Shown in pieces: positions 23,801-37,500 of a stretch of 64,000 nt of DNA. The position numbers were made by a program, and so were the translations under genes. The notes below the pieces were generated by a model. It made no database searches, had not been told where the DNA came from, and saw nothing but the letters and a program-made list of their open reading frames with translations. Source of the stretch: Paracentrotus lividus (lineage: Eukaryota; Echinodermata; Echinoidea; Camarodonta; Echinidae); the NCBI GenBank assembly GCA_940671915.1, contig CALNVZ010000641.1:36215593-36279592 (forward strand), written 5' to 3'. Within the stretch, counting starts at the first letter, position 1; every line of letters starts with the position of its first letter.

Positions 23801-26800
23801 TTAGGATGAATAAATTAATGAATTCTATTTAATGATTTTTGATATTCTTCATTTTGATAGCACTTTGCCTTCATTACATAGCTGAGAAATGATCATTATG
23901 ATACTGGTACCCACATAAATGTTACATTTGATTAATGTGCATCAATGTGAAAAGCAGAATAAAAAAGAGAAGAAATATAAAAACATTTTCTATAATCATC
24001 TTTAATCTAATTCATTTTTTAGGAATAGAAATATAAGAAATGATAATAATAATATAGCAATTCTTATATAGCGCATTATACCTTTGAAAAAGGTGTCAAT
24101 TCGCTTGATGAAATGAATGAATATGAAAAAGGATACATTTAAAGTCTCGATTATTTATGGTAGAAATTTTTTTTATAGAAGGTCAGTGTGGATCCAGGTA
24201 TTTCGGATTTGAAAATGGGGGGGGGGAGGGGGGGGCACGGTTGAAAAAAAAATAGGAAAAATAGTAGGGGGCACTGATGGCAATTTCTTATATGCTGTAT
24301 GTTGTGTGCATGGTTAAAAGAATACGGGGTGGACACATCTTGTGTGCCCCTGGAGCCGCCAATGAAATAAATTCTCTAAGGAAGCTATTATGTTGGATCA
24401 TGAATTGATCTAAGATTGATTGACATGATTATGAGAATCTTACAATATGAAACTGAAAATAAGTTTGTGTGAAGTACATGATTAAAACTAATATTGACAG
24501 AGAATGATTGGCAAATATACCTGTTTCGGTTGCTACTCATTAGTCTTTTAATGATGTAATGACAAAAGAAAATGTATTCCTTTGACATGTAATGGTTTTG
24601 ATAGTTTAAGATGTTGTATATTTTCTGTATGGCACAAACTGAAAGGTGATGCTTGACAAAATCATATTAGTTTTATGGAGGTGGGCATCTATACTATGTA
24701 CAACCAATGTACAGTCTGTGTCCAAAAAAATGGTACAGTCGGAAAAAAATCATTTAGGTGGGAAATATTTTCAAATAATGTGTGCATGTGGTACCAAAAT
24801 AAAGCCAAATAATTTTCCTTGTTGATGCGCTTTGTTCTGTATAATATGCTTTCTTAAAAAAATGTTTTCCACTTGTACCATTTTATTTGACACAGACTGT
24901 ACTCATGCATAACTATAGCTATGCTGGAAGAAGCTACCCTTATAATTTTTGAAATTTCCCGTGTTAAATTCATCAAAATAAGAACATGAATGGATAACTT
25001 TTTATTCAAATATACATTGTACATGAACCTAGCATCAGGAGGCCTAGCACTACAGTAGAATTACATGATAGTATTGTATTATTTTTTGTGATGCTTTTAT
25101 TTTTATTTTAAATACATGTAGATTCAGCATGTATCACATAGCACTTTTATAGTGATCGTTAAAACAAGTAATGATGTGGTTGTATATATCTGTATGCTGG
25201 TTCTATCCTATTCATTTTTTTAATACCTATATTGCTACATTTATAGCATATCATTAAAAGAAATGGGGGGGGGGGGGGAACCTGCTCAAATTAATAAATA
25301 TAGTTGATAACTCCACCAGTGGATTGTACTTGCTCGTGTGAGCAGCCCCCCCCCCCACCCCCATTAGCAGGTGCATCCCCTCCCCAATGTCACTCAATTT
25401 AAAACGCATCACCATTACTCTAGTCACTTTCTACCACCGATATGAAGATATAGTGTAATGAATTATTTCCCTCTCCCAAACAAAACTAGGGCATTCCCCG
25501 ATGCAGCGAAGTGCACTGTGTTTATTCATAGTGGCGTAAAATGCATGGCACGTGTCAAAATGATTCAATCTCGCGGGGTTATGGTGCGTCAGAATTCCCC
25601 CGGCCACTTTAGGCCGTTCATCTTGTGGGATACCCTTGCTCTGACTCACTCAGCACTGAATAAATCAACGCTGATAATTCTAACATTCTTGCCTTAAATA
25701 GTGTTTATCTCCTATTCCACAGCTGCTAGCCATTCTTATTTACATGGAAGTAATATCCGTTAACGTCTGAGTAGCTCAATATTATTCAGTTCATTTTATT
25801 CAATTCACTTCTAAAATGTACAGAGAGTTGTATGTGACAAAAACATAGATATTGACAAGTCATTGAATCAATATAATAATCATTACAAAAAGCCTATATA
25901 CAATGTAAGAAAATAAATTAGGGGAAACTTTATAAACAAAGCCTACACATGTAGATAGCCTTGTAGACAAAAGTCCCTATACATTCATATGATTGTAACA
26001 TTCCTTTGTTTTTCTGAAAACTATAAACTAGTTTGTAATTGTATATTTAAAAAAAAACAACTAAATTGTCTTGTGAATGTTAGCATAATTATACAGACCT
26101 CTTCACTCCTCATCTTTATTTAATGTGATTTTGTGTTTAGTGAAACTATTTCTCTTGAATCTCTTCTCTTCTATCTCTCTTGAATTAATTATTTATGGTC
26201 TTCTTGAAAGTCAGTTAAAGATACTTTACATGTAGTTGCACTCCATCTGTAAATGAAGCTAATAAATTAGTTTTAGTTTAGAGGTGAAAAAAGGTTTTAA
26301 ATAGAGAATACTTTTGTGGGGGTTATGTATTCTATATATTACTTTGTCCTAAGGCTTGAAGTTTGACCGTTGAGCAAAAAATCAATCAATCAATCAACAA
26401 TAATTATGATAATAAAAAGGGGGATTTCCTTGTGACATACAGCATGCATATCTATATGCAGTGCATGTGACTCTCAATTTCTGATCAGTGTGGTGGTATC
26501 AAAACATAGCAACATAAGCAACTTTTAGCACTGTAATCAACCTCTTTCAATCACTTTAAGACAGTTCCTCTGCATTTGAATAGTCTCACAAACAGAACTT
26601 GATTAAAAAAAAAAAAACCTGAAACAGCAGCAATTTGGTGATTCTCATCTGGTGTTATAAGGTTTTAATTAGTATTTAAAATCAATTTGCATTCTACACT
26701 TATTGCTAGTCAAGGGAGAGTCAGGGACAGCTGAGCTTAATACATGTATATTGGATTGGTGAGGGAGTGACATTTTCCAATTAAATCGTAAAAATTACAA

Positions 26801-28508
26801 GAAAGAACTTTGCATGTCCAATTCCATCCAGTCCCAAGAATAGATAGTGCTTTTCCTTGTCGTTATAAAGTGCTTGTCAATTGCTCCACAAGATATGTGG
26901 TTTTGCTACTTGGTTTTATATTATAATATTTTTGCATTTTCCCCTCTTCATCGAAAAACCACATTCTCGCTTTGACCAAATGCATTGGAGCATATCGTTG
27001 TGGTGATTGCCAATTTAACGCCTAACAGTGCCACGGAACATTAATTTGCATGAATTATCTAGGATAAAGGATCATAAACATATATTCTAGATGTCAATAG
27101 TACATTGAACCATAGCAGGTCCCTTTGTCAGTATTTTGATGGATTTATATGTCATTTATCAATTGAGGCTGATGTGAATATAGTAAACTAGAGGCAGATG
27201 TTTAGATGAGCCTACAGTGGCTTTATAGAGAGATCATGGGGTAATTCCAACATGGATATATTTTCAGGGGGTAGGATTAATCTGATGAAAGAAGGGTTAA
27301 TCTAAGATAATCCATGAACATCTTGTGTCTTTCAAATATTTATCAAAGTAATAAACTTGTTATTGTATCTAAATATTGGATATTAAACTGTCAAAAATAG
27401 AAGAAGAAATTCATGGGAAGATAGAGGTAGCTCTTTCATAATCATATTAGGAAGTTTGTTGAGGATTTCTTAAACTTTGTTTTTATTTTTACGGCAATAA
27501 TACTTTTTTTTTAAATAGTGGATGAAAGAAAGAAAGAAAAAACAAGACAAGATGAGAAGTGTAATATTATTTCAACAGCATGTGATTGGAGGTGGGGATC
27601 AACCTGACCCTGTTTGTATGGAGCTCTTGTGTCTTTTATAAACAAAGGATGATACAAACCTGGGACAGATGTTTATACGAGCTTACAATGGCATTATAAT
27701 TAGGGCATAGTCAAGTTTTTCTTTTTCAGCAGAAACAGTGTTGATAAAGTTGGTCCTTCAACAGACCAAAGTTATGAGTTAGCTTTCTTCAAGACCAATA
27801 AGAGGGGTGGGGGATTTAGAAGTCAGCTGAGGCATGAATCTGCTTCTTCACCATTTCGAGCTAAAGTTAATCTACGATCTACTAGGAGCTGAAGCTGGAT
27901 ATGGTGCACATGCATAATGACATCAGTCTTATTAGCTGAGCTTTTTTAAATTTACCGGGCTATTTTGTGATTTTACAAGGTAAACTGCAAAGTAGCTCAT
28001 TGTTTTGGAAGTAAGATGACTCTTTGCACAGTTTAGCAAGTTAATTGAGAGATAGGCCAGATAATCTCTGTTCTAGCTTATTTATGGGATTAGAAACATT
28101 GGACTATTAAAAAACTTTGGCCTGATGAGAAACCACCTAGAGGGAGGATGCGGAGGGGTTGTAGGAGAAGTAGCTCAAAGCTGATAGTACATTTGAGGGT
28201 TACTGGGAAGGGTGTATTAGGCCCCTGGGAATCCTGTAATTGATTTGGTATTATGTCATTGGAAATCATCCATGCAAATTAGATTGACTGACGCAGCTCA
28301 CTCGCAAGTATGTGAGCATGAAATGAGATTTGGTGATGTTCCTTTTCTCTTTTTTTCCCTCCTTCTTTGTATCTCTTGCCCTCTTTGTTTATTTTCTATG
28401 TAGCATTTAAAAAGCAATATTTCTCTTTGTTCTTTTTCCCTCTCACAATTTCTCTTTTCCCGTCTCTCCCTCTCTTTCTCCCTATCTTTCTCTCTATGTC
28501 TCTCCCTC

Positions 28509-28555
<47 letters not shown>

Positions 28556-31500
28556 CTCTATTTCCGCTTATATGTTCTTTGAGATGTCTCCCTTCAAAAC
28601 TTCTCTCTTTCTCTTCCCCACCCCCTCTCTCTGTTTAGTTTTCTTTCCATGTCTTTCTGCATTGTATTTCTTTCTGCATCTCTCTTTATTCTCTCTGTTT
28701 ATCTCTTTACATGTTCTCCTTCCTTCATCTTTACAACATTAATCCATGATTATGTTATTTCCCACTCTCTCTTCGTTATATATATTTTAGGAGAGCTTTG
28801 TCTTGGTGATATAAGCAAATATCTGATATGACTACATATATTTAAATTCAAGTGCCTGTGAGATTATATTATTTTTCTTTTTCGGTGTTTTTGGAAAGCT
28901 TTGTCTATGACATCAGCAAATGTAACACATTCTCTCTTATTTTTATTCTTTCAGGAGAGCTATGTCTTAATGTTATCAGCATGTACATGTATATGTAACT
29001 CTTTCTCTCTTATTTTCTATGTTTTCAGGAGAGCTACGTCTTGGTGATATCAGCAAATACCACTATCTGAACCAAAGTGGATGTACATGGGATGACACGC
29101 TTGATGACAAAGGCAATTATCAACAGATTAGGGTAAGGATCTTTTACTGAAAATATTAAGGAATAAATATATCTGAGCTCCCTGGCTCAAAACCATTGAA
29201 AGTCCCTGGAATCAATTTGAATTTATTTGTTGGCTTTATTTCTGAAACTGTTGATTCCAAAATTTCCAATGATATCAGACTGACACTTGTAATTTTCTAC
29301 AAAGTTTCTCAGAGAAATGATATACATGTATGGAACAAAAAATGACTTATTGGTAGTTTGAACCATCTGGTCAGGAATGATATGTAAGCAATTAAATGCA
29401 TATTCACTTAGCAACTCAGGAACCTACCCTGTAAGTCAAATTAAAGGGAATTTGTAATGAGGAATCATGCCTTACAAAAGGGCACTAACACATTTGATTT
29501 CAAACAAGGGATATCCTTGTTACGAGATTACTGCTCTACCAACTTAGTTATTACGCCCCTTACTTATTTGTACAAACTTTACTGGTCGAAATTAAAATAG
29601 AAATGGCTCGGATAATGGCTCTGTAATGAAAGATCAAGTTTTATTAAATTTACCATGGCAATTTGCAACACAGCATTTGACTCACCAACACACAATAATT
29701 GTGTGTCCCCTCATGTGCAGAGAGGTTAATCACCAGACAGTTTATCAATTGATTAAACACCTGCGTGAAAGATAACATCAATTTGTAAACCGATCATCCC
29801 TTTCACTCCCATATGTTTATGACAGTTGACTTTCAGATGTAAAAAATTGAAGAATACATAGACAAACATAAAAATGCTCCAAATTTTATTGTCGGAATCG
29901 GATATTCTTTTTGCCCTTGTCCCGTGGGCTTGGCCACGAATTGATTAACAACTGCATTTGTAATAACTCCTGAAATTTTTTTCTTCTAATTCATGTGTTC
30001 TTTAATTTTTTCTATTTGTCTTCAAGCATTTTTTCATAGAAATTACTGCTTATTTATTAGTGCTTAATTCCAATCTCTTTGCCTTCCATAGGATGCTATG
30101 AAAGTTATGGAATTCACAGATGAGAATGTCCATGATATCTTCCATCTACTGGCGGCCATCTTGCATATTGGTAATGTCAAGTTCATCACAGCAGGTGGAG
30201 CTCAAGTAGAAAATATGAACGGTTAGTTGAGCTACTTCATTTGAGTTCTTTTTAACTTTTAACATTGACTCTGGGAGTCAGGGGCATCTTTTAGTATAAT
30301 GGGAATTGACTGCGATAATTCAGTAGCCAATGGGTTAAATTTGTTTGCTTTATGTTTCTATAAACACAGAATGAAAATTGAATTCAGTGTGTCTATGGTT
30401 TCAGGAATTTGCCTTTTACAGAAGCAAAAAGGCAGGGAAATCTTCATTTTTTTCCTGAAAAGTAAGGGAAAAACTTATTTGTCAAAATTTGATAAAGTAA
30501 TGATCATGGGTTATGTTATCTCATTTATTATGTAAATAAATAAATCACTGTCCAATGATGGTGAAAATCAAATTTAAACGAATATATCTTTCATTTCATC
30601 ACTTGTATCGCACAGCTTTGGAGATAGCAGCTTCTCTCCTTCATGTTGATGAATACCAGCTAATGGATGCACTCACACAGAAGACAAGAACACTCAGAGG
30701 AGAAGTCATCAGTACGCCACTTGATCTTGACCAGGTAACCTTAATTTGAGCTGAGCTAATTTGAGTTTAGTTCATATGAGTTGAGCTAACAGTTTAGTTT
30801 AATTGAGTTCTGTCAGCTTGAGGGCATTTGAGATGAGTTAACTTGATTTCCGTTAAGTTCAACTCCCTTGTGGTCAATGTATTTAGTGATGGAGACTTGA
30901 GATCATATCAGTTGGCTTTAGTTGAGTGTAGCTCAGTTGAATTGAATTGAATTTAGTTAAGCATTATAGGTAGCAGCTTCTCTACTACCTCTCACACTCA
31001 CACAAAAGACCAGAACACATAGGGGAGAAGTCATCAGTACACCACTCGATCTTGACCAGGTAAAGTTCATTTCCAGCTTAGCTCAGTTTGAGTTAAGATC
31101 CTCTGAGTTAATTTCAGTTGAATTGAGCTAACTTGAGTTTGGTGGAATTGAGTTCTGTGAACTTGAGCTCAGTTAAATTTAATTCAGTTAGTTAGACCAG
31201 GGTTTCCCCCTACTCTTATACGAATAGTGCAGTGGGTTCTTTAACGTGCAAAGGTTGTGACTCTCCTTTACACATGACCTCCATTTAACATCGTATCCAA
31301 GGGACAGAGTGTTTTCCACTGTAATATAGCCTGTGTCTATGAAACAGGAGAGGGACATGTTAACACACAACGCAGGCTTCAGGCATCTGCCCGGGTTGGA
31401 CTTGATTCCATGATCTTTGGTTCGACAGGCAGACGCTTTACTGGCTGTGCCAACTCGGTCCCTTAAGTGTAGTTAAGATATGGATGAACACTGAGGGCAG

Positions 31501-34500
31501 AAGTCACCACGACACAACTCAATCTCGATAGATCTTCTTCAGTGTTTATAAACATGTCTCTCTTAATCGATTTCAAGTAAAGTACTTGCAGAGCACGTTT
31601 GAGAATTTAAAAATACATACTTGTATACAATGGGTCTTAGAACAAGTATTTTAGCCACCAATATCGTTTGCATCATACATCCATTTAATCTTCCAAACTT
31701 GATCACATAGATCCAATTTGTGGAATTTCCACCCATAGAAAATGTCAAGTTCCATTATACAATTCATTCAATATGTATAACCTTGTATCATTATGCAATA
31801 TAACTACAGACAAGGATTATTATAAATAGTTTCATAAACAGGGTACCATCACATTTTCATGATGTACTTCTTGAAACAATAAAAGAGAACAGGTCCTTTA
31901 TAATGCCTAATGTGGTCTCCATGGGAGCACATTTTATTGGTAAAAAAAGACCCTGAAAATAGCTATTAAATTTTTATTCGTTTAAAGTGTATTGTTTTGC
32001 TGTTTAAATGACCTGAAGACAATATAATAAAATGAATTTAATAACAAAAGTACCTGGCTATGCTCAAAATGATAGACCATACACATATATTTTTTGGGTT
32101 TTCTTAAAGATAATTCCATGTCTGATTCACCTTGTATTTTGATAATACTAGTACCAAATCAAGGGCAGAATAGCATTTAACCTATGATATCACAGCCTCC
32201 AAGAACATAATTCTTCCAAACAAATCGATCTTGCGTGACTGTTTGTAATAACTGGTTGATAAAAAAGTCCAATAAGATTAGCTTTACTTGTCAGATTCAC
32301 ATTTAAACAGTTATATGTGCACTTTTTTTTTTCATTTGTGTTCATAGAAATATACATGAATTTATTCTTTAATATTGAATCTAATAGAAAAGTAAGATAC
32401 ATGTATGATGACTGATACATATTTATTTGTTTATTTCTATTCTATTGTTTCATTCCGTCTGCTGCATCTTCTATCTGTATCATATACGTTTCCAAGTACC
32501 TGAATGTAGATCTATTGTGTTGCCCTTAATATGTAAAATGTATGTAAATGTAATCAATTATCCTGTTAGAAAATAATTATTGAAATTTAATGAAATAAAA
32601 TCAAATGATGTCAGGACTAAGGTTTTGAAAGACTTCCTCTCAAAATGGTGTTCTGCTCCCTCTAATACACTTTGAATACAAACAATGCACTGATTGACCT
32701 TTGATCCCCTGTTTGACCTTTGACCCCCATAGGCTGCCGATTCCAGGGATTCGCTAGCCATGAAACTCTATGCACAAGTGTTCCGCTGGATCATACAGAA
32801 GATAAACAACCGCATCAAAGGCTTTGGAACCTACTGCTCTATAGGTGTCCTCGATATCTTTGGATTTGAGAACTTTGAGGTAAGGAAGTAATTTCTTGAG
32901 ATAACTGGGGTAAATTTAGGGAAAAAATAATGAATTAATTTGGAAGAAGGCAATTTTGGTAAAATGATTTAAATATATTTAACCGGGATATTTTGGGTTC
33001 CAAGAACTAATGGGTAAAGCAGTAATTTTGATGAGTAATTCCAGTAAATTTTATGAAAAAAAAAAATATGTGAATTAGAAACTTATCACAATTCAACAAT
33101 TCTAATCTTAAAAAGAATGTGAATGTACGAGCAGAGAGAATGTTTTTACTGTAATATTTATTCCTTTCTTCTTCCATCTGTAGGTAAATTACTTTGAGCA
33201 ATTCGTCATCAATGCAAATTTGTTGAGGTCCTTTGACCCAACAAGTTATCAACAAAAGTATGTAGTAGCCACATGTATCTTTGTACATCATTACTATTCA
33301 TTACATTCTATATTATGTGTGTAGGTGAATCGCTTTGAGCAGTTCAACATCAACTATGCCAATGAGAAGCTACAGGAGTATTTCAACAAACACATCTTCT
33401 CCTTGGAACAACATGAATACGCTGCTGAGGGACTGGAGTGGGTTGACATTGCTTACCAGGACAATGGGGAGTGTCTGGACCTCGTAGAGAAGGTAATAAT
33501 GATGATGGTGGTGGTGGTGTTGATGGTGATGATGATGATTGTGGTGGTTATGGTGGTGAATATATGTATGGTGATAGTGATTATGAATTGGTTGCAGAGG
33601 GTCTGGAATGGGTTGACATCGCATATCAGGACAATAAAGAATGTCTAGACCTCGTAGTGAAGGTAATGATGATGATGACAATGCTGGTGGTGTTTTTTGA
33701 AGTTTAGATGGTGGTGGTGATGGTAATGATGAATTGAGTGAATTTGCTGCATAGGGTCTTATGTGGGTAGACCTTGCAGGACAACATAGAATATCTGGAA
33801 ATTGTAGAAAAGGTATTTATAATGGAAGTGATGATGGTGGTGGTGGCAAACATGATGATGATGATGATGTTGATGATGGTTATAATGATGGTTATAATGA
33901 TTGTTGTGATGATGGTTATAATGGTGATACATTGTATGCTTCATAGGGGGTGGAGTGGGTGGACATTGCTTACAATACAACATGGAATTGATTTACCTCA
34001 TAGAAACGTTGATAGTGGTGGTAGTGGTGGTGGTGGTGGTATTGATGATGAAGATGGATGATGGTAATAATAATGTTAATGGTGTAATTAATACTCTTGA
34101 TTCTTTTTCTTCTCAGAAACTTGGCATCCTCTCATTGATCGATGAGGAGAGTCGCTTCCCTAAAGGCACAGATGAGACGATGCTGGCTAAGCTTCATGAT
34201 ACACATCAGGTAAGTAGACTAAAATTGGTGCTTCTTAAAGGGATACGATTAAAAAAAGACGTGCTTATCAGGCATTTAGAGGAATAAAAGAAAGAAGAAA
34301 ATGAAGTTGGAATGAATTTAGGTACATTAAAACACTGACGCAAGAGCATTTTTGGGAGCTCAATTTATGTTCTTGACATTTTTATGACAATTTAGACTTC
34401 ATATGATGTGGTGGATAACATGTACACAGAAATAAATTTTATCTAATTCATGACCCTAGGCTAAACGAACAACTGTGCAATTGGCATGAAAAGAAACTTT

Positions 34501-37500
34501 TTCTCCATAACATATTTATTTTTCTTACATAAATGTAATAATATTAAACTGAAGATGTTCTTCATCATTAGACAAATTGGATTCTTCGGAAACTTTGTGA
34601 TCCCCCCCCCCCCGAAAAAAAAAAAGGAGAATAATTTGGCAACTTATTGATGGTTGTGGCCAACAGGTCACAGATAATATAACAAAGTTTCACATTTCTC
34701 TTTTTCCAGAAAAACGTGTTCTACGTGAAGCCTCGAGTAACAGACACAAGGTTTGGAATCACACATTACGCAGGAGAAGTGTTCTATACTACTAAGGGGT
34801 TCTTAGAGAAGAACAGAGATACGTTCAGGGATGACATCCTACATCTTATGAAAGAAAGCAGGTAAGAATTGAAAGAAGATTGATATTGATGTTTCAGAGA
34901 CTTTCTGATACAGATGATGATTTTGATGATGATACGTTTTCTAACTAGCCTTAATGATGATGAAGTGTTACCCAACTTTGAGCATGATTTGCTAGTCAGT
35001 GCTGTAGGCCTATGTAAATCACCAAGGAGCAAGAAATGTCCAACATTATCTGGTGACTAAAATTTGCAAGAATCTTCAATCTTACAGAAGAGGCAGTTTC
35101 AACCAGAAGAAGAAGTTCTAATTATGCAGACACCATTTTAACTACTTTGATATATGATTGCGCACAGCATGAATCTTTATATGAACTTTATATGAAAGAC
35201 CGTCTTAAGATTTTGATGTAATGGGGCTAGGGCACTGCCGACTGAATTCCATATATTCCTCGGCCTCACATGATTGTGCTTTAGAGTATGATTGTGTGTG
35301 GAAAACCTTAAACCTGTGATTCTTACTTCTTTTGCAAAGGTAAAAGGTGACTTGGTTGTTGGTCATTTTTAGTTTGAATATAAGGTTAATTGCTTGTAGG
35401 TACACAGCCAAAGGAATTCTTGCTTTAAGTCCTATTTAATGGGTTTGATAATAGCGGTAATGCCTCACGAAAGGACTCTAGCATCAACTTGGTTCGAATT
35501 TTAGACTCTTGGGTCTTTAGGACAAATGATGCAGTAATCAGGCCTATTGTCAAACAGTTTTATGTCGAGTTCCTGTACAATGCTGCCAGGTATAGTCCCC
35601 AGGGCATCACACTTATTATGAATCAAGTGTTATTTCTGTGTGCTTAATCACAGTGTACCTTACTAATGTGGTTTATATTAGAGTGCCTTTCTTGTACATA
35701 ATGATAGAGGGCAGTATTGTTCATTCCTTAATTGGGTAATACTCTAAATGGACAGAGATATGTCTCTTATTTTGAGCTCTGGTAATGCTTGTATTCAGTT
35801 ACTATACATTTTCTTTAAAAAATTGTTTGGCACATTGTTGTCTTCAACACTTTTTGAAAGATCTTGTTTTCATGCGACTGAGAATTTATTTTCATCATTG
35901 CAAGAGATCAAGAGACATAATTTAGGAAAATTCAACCACAGATTCTAATTTGATTTGGAAAATTTGTTATTTTTCAATAAGCGTTACAGAAGCTAAATGG
36001 TATGAAATTGTTGGGGTTCAATTTGATTCTATTATCTTCAAATGCTTGAAAGTTAACTTCCATGTGGGGCAGTATTGTATAGCTTTTTTTAATACATTAC
36101 TATCTTGTGTGGAAAATAGCATATCATTTCTACCAACCGTTTACAATTTTTTTCATGGCTATTCCCATTTAAATTTTATTGCACTTTAGTTTGGACTTCA
36201 TTACTGAACATCTGGTTGGTGATTCACTAACAGCTGAAATCAATCCCAACTAGGATAAAATCGATTTTAGGATCAATAGCCATATTATAGTTCCATAGGT
36301 AATAATATAATAGCAGTTTCTTATAGAGCGCTTTACCTGTTAAGACCAAAGTGCTTACAGTATATTATTACCCCAGTCATTGGATTCATTCATAGTTGGG
36401 ATTGATTAAAAATGTTAGTGAATCACCCCCTGGTGTCAATTGTGCCTGTTATATGTTCCATGAATTGGACCATATGAGTAATGAATGGATTAAATTATTG
36501 TAATGATAAGTGACTTATGGGCATTTGGGAGGCATTATGTGCCATAACAAACAGGTTCAATTACTCTCCTATGAGATGGATGAAGTACTTCTAAAGTGGA
36601 ACAAGAAGAAGTTTATGTGATGACACACAAGATGATTCAAATGTTGGATGATGGAAAACATTCTCAAATGTAGTGCTAAAAGTTTATAAGATGGTGCCAT
36701 ACATAAAGGCATCACTGGGCTATTTCCTTGGTTATATAGCTAAATCATACCCAATTTTCTTTGTGCCTTCTGGGAGCTATATGGTCTCCTTTTAGTGACA
36801 TTTTGGCATCATTTTTATTGAAAATTTCTAACTTTAGGAGACATGAACAGACAAAGCAAAACTCAAAAGTTCGAATAGAATTCAGTAGCAGCACATAGTA
36901 AGATAAGTTTGAATAAAATTCATGAGTGCCAATAGGGCTTTAACACACAGTTTAAGTTAACATCTTTCTAGCCCTCAACATATCCCACCACTGCCACCAT
37001 GTTGTGATTTTTTAAAGTCTTTTAGAGCCACAAGGGCATTGATATGGAGTAAATGCCCTTCTCGCTCTCAACACAAGATACATGTATATTGTAAACATTC
37101 CCATTGCTGCCACCTGGTTGTTTTTATTCCTAAACATAAACATCTCCTGAGCTGAGAAAAATAAGGGCATTAACACAGAGGTAACTTGTTCTGACTCTAG
37201 ACGGGGAAATATGTGTAATAGCAATTACCACTGCTGGCACCAAGTTGTGTTTTTATTCCTACAACACTGCTGAAAACCACAAGCACCGGACAATATTACT
37301 GTCTTTCTAGCACTCAAAAAAAGGATATTGATCCTGCCGCTGCCACCCTTTTGTGGTGCTTCTTAACCCTATCAAGACCAAGGGGGGGGGGCACAATGTG
37401 CCCCCCCCCTACCAAACTTTTATACGCCATTTCTATATGCTTGGATCTTTTTCCACCAAACTTGGTGACTTTTCCTAAAATTTATTCACGAACATTTTGA

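Larger units (their letters stand above)
23273..29028 (+). other. MYO10 intron 6 (5.8 kb)
   Basis: Contains a degenerate tandem repeat (23290-23600), G-rich dispersed repeat (24180-24330), inverted-repeat element (24710-24901), G and C runs (25264, 25347), an unexplained GC-richer patch (25480-25690), CT tract (28430-28650) and three exon-7 copies (28781-28985). Confidence 0.8.
30735..32732 (+). other. MYO10 intron 9
   Basis: Begins with a degenerate GAGTTGAGCTAATTTGAGTT satellite (about 30740-31195) that brackets an exon-9 copy, then a dispersed repeat (31195-31465), a second exon-9 relic, and about 1.2 kb of featureless AT-rich sequence. Confidence 0.8.
33493..34116 (+). repeat. MYO10 intron 11: tandem exon-11 tails plus GAT/GGT microsatellite
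   Basis: Four units including exon 11's own tail: (exon-11 tail + GTAAT donor + GATGATGGTGGTG-type microsatellite), period about 160-195 bp. The microsatellite creates spurious Met/Val-rich and His-rich ORFs. Confidence 0.85.

Noticed and set aside
25431..25697. Overlapping ORFs in a GC-richer patch of intron 6
   Set aside because: The peptides did not match anything I know; probably an old repeat. Left only as an unexplained patch.
33370..34061. His-rich and Met/Val-rich ORFs on both strands
   Set aside because: Products of GAT/GGT microsatellite and exon-11 tail copies.
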